Positions 27,629-34,623 of a stretch of 59,056 bases of DNA are shown one piece after another. Origin of the DNA: Nitrospinota bacterium. Its GTDB lineage: Bacteria; Nitrospinota_A; UBA7883. The stretch spans positions 1 through 59,056 of the forward strand of contig JAOUMU010000004.1 of NCBI GenBank assembly GCA_029881335.1. The letters run 5' to 3'. The translations under genes and the position numbers were made by a program. Positions within the stretch are counted from its first letter, which is position 1; every line of letters begins with the position of its first letter. The notes under the pieces were generated by a model. That model had not been told where the DNA came from. It made no database searches and was given only the letters and a program-made list of their open reading frames with translations.

Positions 27629-28129
27629 TTACTTCAGCGAGGCCAGAGCCTTTTCATAATCCGGCTCCTCTGTTATATCGGGAACCTGTTGCGCGTAGAG
27701 CACAACGCCATCCTTCCCCACCACAACCACTGCCCTGGACAATAGTCCGGCCAGAGGTCCGTCAACCATCCGCACACCGTAATCCTCGCCAAACTTGCGG
27801 CTGCGAAGCTCGCAGGTGGTCACCACGTTCTCGATCCCCTCGGCGGAGCAGAATCTTTTGTGGGCGAAGGGCAGGTCCAGCGAAACGCCCAGGCACACCG
27901 TGTCTGGAATGGAGGTGATATCCTGATTGAAACGCCGGACAGAGGCAGCGCACACGGCGGTGTCCACACTGGGGAAAATATTGATGACCAGATTCTTTCC
28001 CGCAAAGTCCTTGAGTGAAACGTCGGACAAATCGGTTTTTGTAAGTAAAAAATCGGGCGCTTTCGAGCCGACCGCAGGGAGGGCTCCAGACGTGTTTACC
28101 GGATTGCCCTTAAGCTTGATTTCAGACAT
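27629..28129 (-). CDS. tpx: Thiol peroxidase (Tpx, atypical 2-Cys peroxiredoxin)
   Basis: Thioredoxin-dependent peroxidase that reduces hydrogen peroxide and alkyl hydroperoxides. The 166-residue protein has the Tpx pattern: peroxidatic C60 in PSVDTAVC and resolving C94 in RFCSAEGIENV, matching E. coli Cys61 and Cys95. N-terminal KLKGNPVNTSG is also typical. Its promoter carries an inverted repeat overlapping the -10 box (listed separately), suggesting a dedicated repressor or activator. The metalloprotease gene follows closely on the same strand. Confidence 0.96.
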   Translation of the reverse strand: MSEIKLKGNPVNTSGALPAVGSKAPDFLLTKTDLSDVSLKDFAGKNLVINIFPSVDTAVCAASVRRFNQDITSIPDTVCLGVSLDLPFAHKRFCSAEGIENVVTTCELRSRKFGEDYGVRMVDGPLAGLLSRAVVVVGKDGVVLYAQQVPDITEEPDYEKALASLK

Positions 28130-28150
28130 GCTACACCTCTCAACTTTAGA

Positions 28151-28179
28151 ATTATACTATTGGAGTACATTGTAGTATA
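28151..28179 (-). promoter_or_regulatory. Promoter and candidate operator of tpx
   Basis: On the minus strand a TATAAT -10 (28151-28156) lies about 22 bases before the tpx ATG. Overlapping it is a perfect 7-bp inverted repeat, TATACTA-N13-TAGTATA (28153-28179). The dyad could be the site of a peroxide-sensing or other regulator. No good -35 is seen. Confidence 0.5.
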
Positions 28180-28452
28180 TCCAGGTGTGATTCGAAAAAT
28201 GATTCTTCAATGTTTGTGGTTGCGCTCTCCTGAGAGGCGAGACCATGCCGGGGTAGCCTGGAATCGATTAATAATTTAGGATTTATTCGGCCCGATGGAA
28301 TATAATGCGGGTAGACAAAAGGATTCAGTTCCCAGGTTCCCTATGATTCGTGCGCTTTGACACATGAAGCAGGTAGCGGTCTGAAGCCAGGCGGGGGGGC
28401 GATATTGCTGTGATGTGCTACTACATGAACCCTGGTTGAGAAGGTTGCCATT
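28180..28452. other. Intergenic region between tpx and the diguanylate cyclase gene
   Basis: No gene seen. The stretch contains CTCTCCTGAGAG near 28226 and a G-rich run near 28390. I compared it with the GEMM riboswitch core and found no convincing match. Confidence 0.4.
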
Positions 28453-29460
28453 GTGATGAACTCCAAGCCACTTGAAGAAATGAGCATACTGCTGGTCGAC
28501 GATTCCCGCTTCAGTCGCGAAATCATCCAAAGTCTCCTGGTGAAGAACAACTTCAAAAACCTTATGCTCTCCGGATCATCAGCGGAGGCGATGGCGGTAT
28601 TGGGTGTCTCCACTCCCCAAAAGGAGGAGCGCGATGTGGACCTTATCCTAATGGATGTGGTTATGAAGACGATGGACGGGATAGAGGCCACCAGAGAGAT
28701 AAAGAAGCATTTCAGGTTCAAGGACGTGCCTATCGTCATGGTCTCCGGTGTAACGGAAAAAGAGAAGCTCCAGGAGGCCTTCTCCGCCGGCGCTTCGGAT
28801 TATATCGAAAAGCCGGTCAATGAAATAGAACTCGTGGCAAGGGTAAAGTCGATCCTGAGCCTGAGCAGGGAGATAAAGGAAAGAAAGGACAGGGAACTTA
28901 AACTGCTGAAGCTGACCAGGGAGCTGGAGGAGGCCAATAAGAAGCTGGAGGTTCTCTCCTCGCTGGATGGACTCACAGGAGTGGCCAACCGGAGGATCCT
29001 GGACCAGGCCCTCTCCAAGGAGTGGATGCGGATGGCGCGCAGCTCCCAGCCGATATCGATGCTCCTCATCGACGTGGATTATTTTAAAAAATTCAACGAT
29101 TCATACGGCCACATCGCTGGGGATGAATGTCTGAAAAAAGTGGCCAGGGCCATCAGCTTCTCCGTGTCTCGCCCGGGGGACACCGTGGCCCGATATGGGG
29201 GAGAAGAATTCGCCGTGATCCTGCCGGAAACCGATGGGCCAGGGGCTCAAAGGGTTGCTGTCGCCATCATGGAGAGGGTGGGCAAGCTTGGAATAAGGCA
29301 CGAATCCTCGGAGATAGGCAAAACCCTGACTGTCAGCCAGGGCGTGGCCACGATGATTCCCGTTGATTCAAAGAAGTCCAGCGCGCTACTGGAAATGGCC
29401 GATAAGGCCCTGTATAAGGCAAAACATGAGGGACGCGCCAGAATTGTGGCGATGAAATAA
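28453..29460 (+). CDS. Response regulator with diguanylate cyclase (GGDEF) output
   Basis: PleD-like two-domain protein of 335 residues that makes cyclic di-GMP when phosphorylated. The N-terminal receiver has the acidic pair in LLVDDS, phospho-acceptor Asp in LILMDVV, Ser in MVSG and Lys in EKPV. A coiled-coil linker (about 135-170) leads to the cyclase domain with active site GGEEF and, five residues before it, the inhibitory-site RPGD (RxxD), so product feedback is expected. The start may be the GTG at 28453 or the ATG three bases later; GAGAAGG is better spaced for the GTG. No histidine kinase is adjacent. Confidence 0.94.
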   Translation: MMNSKPLEEMSILLVDDSRFSREIIQSLLVKNNFKNLMLSGSSAEAMAVLGVSTPQKEERDVDLILMDVVMKTMDGIEATREIKKHFRFKDVPIVMVSGVTEKEKLQEAFSAGASDYIEKPVNEIELVARVKSILSLSREIKERKDRELKLLKLTRELEEANKKLEVLSSLDGLTGVANRRILDQALSKEWMRMARSSQPISMLLIDVDYFKKFNDSYGHIAGDECLKKVARAISFSVSRPGDTVARYGGEEFAVILPETDGPGAQRVAVAIMERVGKLGIRHESSEIGKTLTVSQGVATMIPVDSKKSSALLEMADKALYKAKHEGRARIVAMK

Positions 29461-29631
29461 TTCAGGTCATGGCGGAGGCGGGATTGGTTCTATGTTGGAC
29501 GGGTGGTCGCGTTTTCACATACCCTGTTGGCGGAATAAACCTGCCGGAGCAGTGGAAGCCTGCATACCGGATGTTAAATATAGGGCCGTCATGAATCCTT
29601 CCTGGAGCATCGTTCATCTATCCACTTGATA

Positions 29632-29668
29632 TATAATCAGCCGTCCCCATGCCGGGGGCCGGCATGGG
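29632..29668 (+). promoter_or_regulatory. -10 box and leader hairpin of the dsrEFH operon
   Basis: TATAAT at 29632-29637 is followed within about nine bases by a perfect 10-bp stem CCCATGCCGG-GGG-CCGGCATGGG (29646-29668), and then the AGAGGG of dsrE. If transcription starts near 29644 the mRNA would begin with this hairpin, which may protect its 5' end. No clear -35 is visible. Confidence 0.5.
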
Positions 29669-29683
29669 AGTTAAGAGGGAAAT

Positions 29684-30040
29684 ATGAAATTCGCGGTGCA
29701 GGTGCTGGAGGCGCCATACAACAACCAGGCTTCAGACACGGCCTACCATTTCATCAAGGCGGCCCTGGAGAAAGGGCACACCATCGTCCGGGTATTCTTC
29801 TATCACAACGGCGTGATCAACGCGATCAACTCCGCCGAGCCGCCCAATGACGACAGGAACATCTACAAGCGCTGGACGGAACTGGGCAAGGAAAAGGGAA
29901 TCGATATCGTGGCCTGCATCGCCGCCTCCAAGCGGCGCGGGATCAAGGAGGGCCAGATAGTGGAAGGAACCCGCATATCCGGCCTGGGTCAGCTTGCCGA
30001 CATGACCATAGAAGCCGACAGGCTTATAACCTTCGGATAA
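29684..30040 (+). CDS. dsrE: DsrE/TusD sulfur-relay protein
   Basis: Cytoplasmic sulfur-carrier subunit of the DsrEFH/TusDCB hexamer. The 118-residue protein carries the conserved cysteine C78 in VACIAASKRRG, the same position as the active Cys78 of E. coli TusD that receives persulfide. AGAGGG precedes the ATG. DsrF and DsrH follow in the standard order. In sulfur oxidisers this complex passes sulfur to DsrC; in enterics it feeds tRNA 2-thiouridine synthesis. No DsrC/TusE is in the window, so the end use is undecided. Confidence 0.94.
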   Translation: MKFAVQVLEAPYNNQASDTAYHFIKAALEKGHTIVRVFFYHNGVINAINSAEPPNDDRNIYKRWTELGKEKGIDIVACIAASKRRGIKEGQIVEGTRISGLGQLADMTIEADRLITFG

Positions 30041-30051
30041 GGGAGATGGAA

Positions 30052-30438
30052 ATGGACGAAGAGATGGAAGTAAACCAGAACGTAAAGAAGGTAATGTTCG
30101 TGATGCGCAAGGCGCCCCATGGGTCCATATACAGCTATGAGGGATTGGAGACGGTGCTGATCACCGCCGCATACGAGCAGGACATGACTATGGTGTTCGT
30201 CGGTGATGGTGTGTTCGCCCTGGTCAAGGGGCAGGACACCACCGAAATAGGCATAAAAGGATTCATCAAGACCTATGGCGCCCTGGAGCATTACGATGTG
30301 GAGAAGATATATGTAGATCGTGTCTCCATGGAGGAACGAGGCCTTACGGTTGATGATTTCGCCATCGATGTGGAGGTGAAGGAAGCGGAAGAGATCGCCG
30401 CCTTGATGGAAGAACAGCACGCGACGATTCCCTATTGA
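30052..30438 (+). CDS. dsrF: DsrF/TusC sulfur-relay subunit
   Basis: Second subunit of the DsrEFH/TusDCB complex, about 128 residues. KKVMFVMRKAPHGS at the N-terminus and the central AYEQDMTMVFVGDGVFAL segment are typical of the DsrE/DsrF fold. It has no cysteine, as expected for TusC/DsrF. The start at 30052 is chosen over the ATG at 30046 because GGGAG is properly spaced from the second. It lies 11 bases after dsrE. Confidence 0.92.
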   Translation: MDEEMEVNQNVKKVMFVMRKAPHGSIYSYEGLETVLITAAYEQDMTMVFVGDGVFALVKGQDTTEIGIKGFIKTYGALEHYDVEKIYVDRVSMEERGLTVDDFAIDVEVKEAEEIAALMEEQHATIPY

Positions 30439-30472
30439 TTGCGGGAATATAACAGAAATAAGGAGCCTGAAA

Positions 30473-30766
30473 ATGTTGCATATGGTCAATAAATCCCCAT
30501 TCACCAGCAGCGCCCTGGACGAGGCGGCCCGGATCGCCGCCAAGGGATCGCCCATTCTGTTGATCGAGGATGGAGTGTACGCCGCCCGGGCGGGGACCTC
30601 TTACGAGCCGAAGCTGGCCGAGATAATGAAAGACCACCCCGTGTACGCATTGGCGCCGGATCTGAAGGCCAGGGCCGTGGGGAAAATGACCGATGGGGTG
30701 ACCCAGGTGGACTATGCGGGCTTCGTGGATCTGGTGGAGAAGGATAAGATCCATTCCTGGCTTTAG
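30473..30766 (+). CDS. dsrH: DsrH/TusB sulfur-relay subunit
   Basis: Third subunit of the DsrEFH/TusDCB complex, 97 residues, starting MLHMVNKSPF, a common DsrH opening. The ILLIEDGVYAA segment matches the family core; the C-terminus is VDLVEKDKIHSWL, as often seen in DsrH. It has no cysteine, whereas DsrH of sulfur oxidisers usually has one active Cys, so it may be structural here, as in enteric TusB. AAGGAG is seven bases before the ATG. Confidence 0.9.
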   Translation: MLHMVNKSPFTSSALDEAARIAAKGSPILLIEDGVYAARAGTSYEPKLAEIMKDHPVYALAPDLKARAVGKMTDGVTQVDYAGFVDLVEKDKIHSWL

Positions 30767-30791
30767 CAATGGACATAAAGCGGCCTGAGCT

Positions 30792-31001
30792 TTAGCGAAT
30801 ATTTTTAGCTTCCGTTGCGCAATATTGATAGTTAGCCGTTGTCCCGTAAGAGTTATATATGCGGATATGTATGGCCCCTGATCCTACATCCTCACTTTGA
30901 GGCATGTCACCAAACAATGCAGTTACCTCTTGTATGCTCATCCAACTCCATGGCGCATGGAAAACTGGGTATGCTTCGCCTGGGGACACCATTATACACA
31001 T
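30792..31001 (-). CDS. Doubtful small ORF, possible gene remnant
   Basis: A 69-residue minus-strand ORF in a 331-base gap. Its composition is protein-like (AYPVFHAPWSW, then IHIRIYNSYG near the end) and the open frame extends about 16 codons upstream of the ATG to a stop. There is no signal peptide, ribosome-binding site or family I recognise. It may be the tail of a decayed gene or chance. Confidence 0.2.
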   Translation of the reverse strand: MCIMVSPGEAYPVFHAPWSWMSIQEVTALFGDMPQSEDVGSGAIHIRIYNSYGTTANYQYCATEAKNIR

Positions 31002-31042
31002 TGATGATGCATAAATAGAGCGAAAGGTGTTATACTGTCTTA

Positions 31043-31061
31043 ACTCGATCTAGATTCGAGT
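31043..31061 (+). promoter_or_regulatory. Inverted repeat upstream of the FecR-like gene
   Basis: Perfect 6-bp dyad ACTCGA-TCTAGAT-TCGAGT, just downstream of a TATACT -10-like box (31031-31036) and 36 bases before the ATG. It could be an operator or a leader hairpin for the exopolysaccharide export cluster. Confidence 0.4.
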
Positions 31062-31097
31062 GACAAAGGAAACTTAATTATTACAGAGCGCTTTGTC

Positions 31098-32651
31098 ATG
31101 AATGCCTACCTTAAATTTCCCAGTGCTGCCCTCCTGACCGTAACAATTCTTTTTGCGGGAGTGGTTTCCGCATCCGCCAAGGCGAAAATAGTCGCACGGG
31201 CGTCTTTCGTGGAAGGAAAGGCCGTGGTATATCCGTTGAATTCGGAAGAGGACTGTAAGATACAGAAGGGCTACAAGTTTTCAGAGGGGGACAGGATTGT
31301 CACAATGGATGGAGCCTCTCTGGGGATTTCGTATGAAGACGGGAGCGTGACATCCATATCCGAGAAGACACAGATATTCATCCGGAGAATGGAGCGAACG
31401 CCGAATGGCTCCACGCTTTTTTCCTTCAGGCTGATCGAGGGCAAGATGCGCTCGCTGGTGGCCAAACTGGGTGGGAAGGATTCCCGCTTTGAATACGTGA
31501 CAAATTCCGCGATTTGCACAGTGGCCGGGTCCGACCTGGAGGGAGAGACCTCCGAAGAAGGGGATAAATTCACGATAGGTTCCGAAGGTGTCGGCATGAC
31601 CTACCCCAACCGGGACGACGCCGATTACCTGGCGGATGGCGTACTGATTACTCCCGGCTTGGCAGTGAAGGTTCCCATCGATTCCGGTAGGAAGAAATAC
31701 AAGTCCATCATTCCGTATTCAAGGGGTCAGAAAAATGCATTCGATGGCGAAAGGCAAAGCGGCGCGGGCTGGAAAAAATCATCCGATCTTCCTAATGTGG
31801 CGGTGCTGGTGGCTGAGCTTTCCGGCAAGACCATGAACCTGGTGGCCATGACGGAAGTTGTGAAAAAAAGATCCTCACAAGCCCCCCTATTGGCGGCTGT
31901 TGTGCTTGGGACCGCCACGACGAACGACTCCGCTAAAATCTCCGGCGCCTCCCTGCTATCGGCGGCTGGGGTAGGGGCGGCCACCACGAATAGAGCCGCG
32001 AATATCGCCGGATCCATAACGTCCGGCACTCCCTCGGCTGCCCCCCAAGTGGCTGCGACACTGGCTACAATGGCCCCGGATCAGGCGGCGCAAATCGCAG
32101 CCAGCGCGGCAAAGAGTTCTCCTGGCTTGGCCAGCCAAGTCGCCGCAAGCGCGGCTGCGGTAAATCCGCAAGAGGCCTTGAACATTGTTACGCAGACCGC
32201 CAATGCGGTTCCGGGAAGCTTACTTGATATCGCCGGCGCGGTGGCGGCGTTGTATCCAGATAAAATTGCCGACATATTAAAGGCCGTACAGAAAATTAAT
32301 CCGTCCATGTCGTTGAAGGATTTACAGGACGCGGCCGCAAAAGCCGTGGATACGGCCAAGAAAGCGCGAAAAGATGCCAAGGCTGCGAAAATCACAGTTA
32401 GCAAGTGGAAAAAAGCGAAGGAGGACGCCAAGAAAGCTTTTACTGCAAAAGTCTCTTCTGTGAACCAAAAAGCGGAAAATAAGGTCAGCAAGAAGCAAAC
32501 GGTAGGCTCGGGATCAAAAAAACAGAAGGATGGCGGTGGTGATGAGGATGGCGATGCGGCTGCCGCTGCAGCTGCCGCCGCTGCAGCTGCCGCATACGGA
32601 GGTGGAGTCTCACCATCGGAAAATCCCTCCCAATCGGTTTCGGGGCGGTAG
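31098..32651 (+). CDS. FecR-domain secreted protein with Ala-rich repeats and poly-Ala tract
   Basis: A 517-residue exported protein. A signal peptide (about 1-27) is followed by a FecR-like beta domain (about 30-160; SEGDRIVTMDGASLGISYEDGS fits in part as SEGDRIVTMDGAS). Residues about 260-390 are Ala-rich helical repeats of 17-18 residues containing PxxAxxIAASAA-like units, then a Lys-rich segment (about 395-470) and a run of 13 alanines near 487-499. A FecR domain outside iron signalling is common next to polysaccharide export genes. It is the first gene of a cluster with a beta-barrel, Wza-like and Wzc-like proteins. A periplasmic scaffold role is an inference. Confidence 0.8.
   Translation: MNAYLKFPSAALLTVTILFAGVVSASAKAKIVARASFVEGKAVVYPLNSEEDCKIQKGYKFSEGDRIVTMDGASLGISYEDGSVTSISEKTQIFIRRMERTPNGSTLFSFRLIEGKMRSLVAKLGGKDSRFEYVTNSAICTVAGSDLEGETSEEGDKFTIGSEGVGMTYPNRDDADYLADGVLITPGLAVKVPIDSGRKKYKSIIPYSRGQKNAFDGERQSGAGWKKSSDLPNVAVLVAELSGKTMNLVAMTEVVKKRSSQAPLLAAVVLGTATTNDSAKISGASLLSAAGVGAATTNRAANIAGSITSGTPSAAPQVAATLATMAPDQAAQIAASAAKSSPGLASQVAASAAAVNPQEALNIVTQTANAVPGSLLDIAGAVAALYPDKIADILKAVQKINPSMSLKDLQDAAAKAVDTAKKARKDAKAAKITVSKWKKAKEDAKKAFTAKVSSVNQKAENKVSKKQTVGSGSKKQKDGGGDEDGDAAAAAAAAAAAAAYGGGVSPSENPSQSVSGR
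32555..32593 (+). repeat. GCN repeat encoding poly-alanine
   Basis: An imperfect GC-rich tract with GCCGCTGCAGCT duplicated in tandem encodes 13 consecutive alanines near the end of the FecR-like protein. It is prone to length change by slippage. Confidence 0.75.
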
Positions 32652-32756
32652 TGGAACAGGAAATATGAGCCATGGACAGGGTTTGATGAAAGGGCGGGTG
32701 GAGATGACACCACGGAAGCTGGTGGTGTCTAAATTGTCAATATATAGCGAGGAGCA

Positions 32757-33977
32757 ATGTTCGGATTTTTCAAGGAGTCAGTTTGGATTATGGTTTTGCC
32801 GCTGTTTTTCGGCGTCCATGGAGTGGCCTGGGGGCAGACATTCCATCAAATACCCAAGGGAATCGCAGCCGGGTCTTTCTATCTTTTCCCCGCTCTTGAG
32901 TTCGCATACGAGCAGAACGACAACATCTATGCCATGCCCAGCGGCGAAGTGAAGGACGAAATAGAAATCACCAAGGCAGGCTTGGGGCTTGTGTCAAACT
33001 GGTCGAATCATTTTTTGATGATCCAGGGCAATGCTGAAATGGGGAAGTACTCCAGGCAGAATGATGAGGATTATCTAGATTATACAGCCACTGCCAGTGG
33101 TCGGCTGGACATTCTCAGGGGCGTCAACGTGAGCGCCGGCCTAGGCGTAAAGCGTCGTCATGAGGAGCGAGGCTCCGCCAATGACCTGTATGGAAGCGAG
33201 CCAGCCAAATACAATCTCATATCAGGAGACTTTAGCTTCGCCCATGAAGTGTCCGTACTGCGGCTTAATGCCAACCTGAAGTCGGATAATTACCAGTATG
33301 ACAACACTCCCACCTCCGCGTTGATCGATATGGACCAGGCGGGGAGGAACAGGACGCAAATCGAAGGTACTTTGCGTCTGGCCCTGGTGGCGCTGGATTT
33401 GAACTCCTTTTTTGTGCAGGGGAGGTATTTTGGAAGGGATTATGAATTCAGGGACAAGGCAAAGTATGGGTACGACAGAAACTCCACCGGCTATGAATTC
33501 ACAGTCGGGTACAAGCGGGTAATATCGGGAATCTCGGTGTTCGAGATTCAGTTCGGCAACAGAGGGCAGGAATATGTGGATGAAGACCTTCAAGATATAA
33601 AAGGATTTCAGGCGGTTGGCAGCTTCAAGTGGACCCCTTCGCCATTGACCAGTGTGACAATATATGTGAACAGATCTATCGAGGAGTCGATTATGGAGAA
33701 TGTCTCCGGATACTTCGCGACGAACTACGGGATCTCGATAGACAAGGAATTTTCATCCAGCTTACTGCTAAAAGCGGGTTTCGTGAGTAACGATCTGGAC
33801 TACCAAGGCGTGGAGAGGCAGGATAAAATGCACACCTATGACGTTGGTCTATTCCTGTTTATGACCGAATACGTGTATATGGGTGTTTCTTATAATTACA
33901 AAAACAGAGAATCCAGCGACACAGGGATGAATTACCATGCGAGCGTGTCAAAGGTGACTCTGGTTGGAAGGATTTAG
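32757..33977 (+). CDS. Outer-membrane beta-barrel protein of the exopolysaccharide cluster
   Basis: A 406-residue protein with signal peptide (cleavage near VAWG, about residue 26) and a mature part of amphipathic strands rich in Tyr, Phe, Asn and Asp, with long-barrel character. It resembles the TIGR03016/EpsL-like barrels found near polysaccharide export genes, though I assign it by context and composition only. AGGAG is close to the ATG. It follows the FecR-like gene by 105 bases and precedes the Wza-like gene by 46. It may be the outer-membrane exit for the polymer, which would fit the short Wza-like protein that follows. Confidence 0.78.
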   Translation: MFGFFKESVWIMVLPLFFGVHGVAWGQTFHQIPKGIAAGSFYLFPALEFAYEQNDNIYAMPSGEVKDEIEITKAGLGLVSNWSNHFLMIQGNAEMGKYSRQNDEDYLDYTATASGRLDILRGVNVSAGLGVKRRHEERGSANDLYGSEPAKYNLISGDFSFAHEVSVLRLNANLKSDNYQYDNTPTSALIDMDQAGRNRTQIEGTLRLALVALDLNSFFVQGRYFGRDYEFRDKAKYGYDRNSTGYEFTVGYKRVISGISVFEIQFGNRGQEYVDEDLQDIKGFQAVGSFKWTPSPLTSVTIYVNRSIEESIMENVSGYFATNYGISIDKEFSSSLLLKAGFVSNDLDYQGVERQDKMHTYDVGLFLFMTEYVYMGVSYNYKNRESSDTGMNYHASVSKVTLVGRI

Positions 33978-34023
33978 CCAAGTCAATGAGATATTTAGGG
34001 CTTAGAAGTTGTATAATGTTTGC

Positions 34024-34596
34024 ATGGTTAAACTGAACAAGGTTATCGGCATAGTCTCCTGCATTTTGGCGCTCATGTTCCTCGTCCAGGCGCCTCATGC
34101 GCAGACGGTGTCATTGAAAGCCCAGCTTGCGGATAACAGCCAGTACACCCTCGGGCCTGGGGACATCCTTAGAATAAAAGTTTTCAAACACAAGGACATT
34201 ACCGGTGATTACAGGGTTGATGGAACTGGGAACATCGCCTTTCCTTTAGTGGGCAACATCAGGGCGGAAGGAAAAACTGTACAACAATTCCAAAAAAGTT
34301 TGATAGAAAAACTGAAGGCTGGGTACCTGGTGAATCCCAATGTGAGCATAGAGGTGACCAACTACCGGCCGTTCTTTATCCTGGGGGAGGTCAACTCTCC
34401 TGGCAACTTTCCATATCAAAATGGCATGACAGTGATCAACGCCGTGGCCTTGGCTGGGGGCTTTACCAACAGGGCGGACAAGGGCGATATAACCATTACC
34501 CGCATCGTGGCCGGGAAAGAGACAAAGATACACGCTTCCCTGAACCAGGTGGTCCTGCCGGGAGACACGATAGACGTTTCGCAGAGGCTTTTTTAA
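34024..34596 (+). CDS. Wza-like polysaccharide export protein
   Basis: Periplasmic/outer-membrane export protein with a signal peptide (about 1-27) but no lipobox. It has a polysaccharide export domain (YTLGPGDILRIKVFKHKD near 42-59) and one SLBB-type domain (FILGEVNSPGNFPY near 120-133). At 190 residues it is much shorter than E. coli Wza (about 380) and lacks the C-terminal membrane helix, so it cannot form the Wza pore alone. The neighbouring barrel may do that. The ATG at 34024 is used instead of a TTG at 34009, which overlaps a TATAAT at 34012-34017. The Wzc-like kinase follows. Confidence 0.9.
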   Translation: MVKLNKVIGIVSCILALMFLVQAPHAQTVSLKAQLADNSQYTLGPGDILRIKVFKHKDITGDYRVDGTGNIAFPLVGNIRAEGKTVQQFQKSLIEKLKAGYLVNPNVSIEVTNYRPFFILGEVNSPGNFPYQNGMTVINAVALAGGFTNRADKGDITITRIVAGKETKIHASLNQVVLPGDTIDVSQRLF

Positions 34597-34623
34597 AAGG
34601 GCCCCAAAGTAGGACTACGTTGG

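Noticed and set aside
28200..28452. Possible GEMM (c-di-GMP) riboswitch before the diguanylate cyclase gene
   Set aside because: Some GGTAGC-like pieces occur, but the conserved core and the paired helices could not be laid out.
33989..34023. TATAAT immediately before the Wza-like gene as a promoter
   Set aside because: No -35 element is present and transcription would start at or inside the start codon, so it is probably chance.
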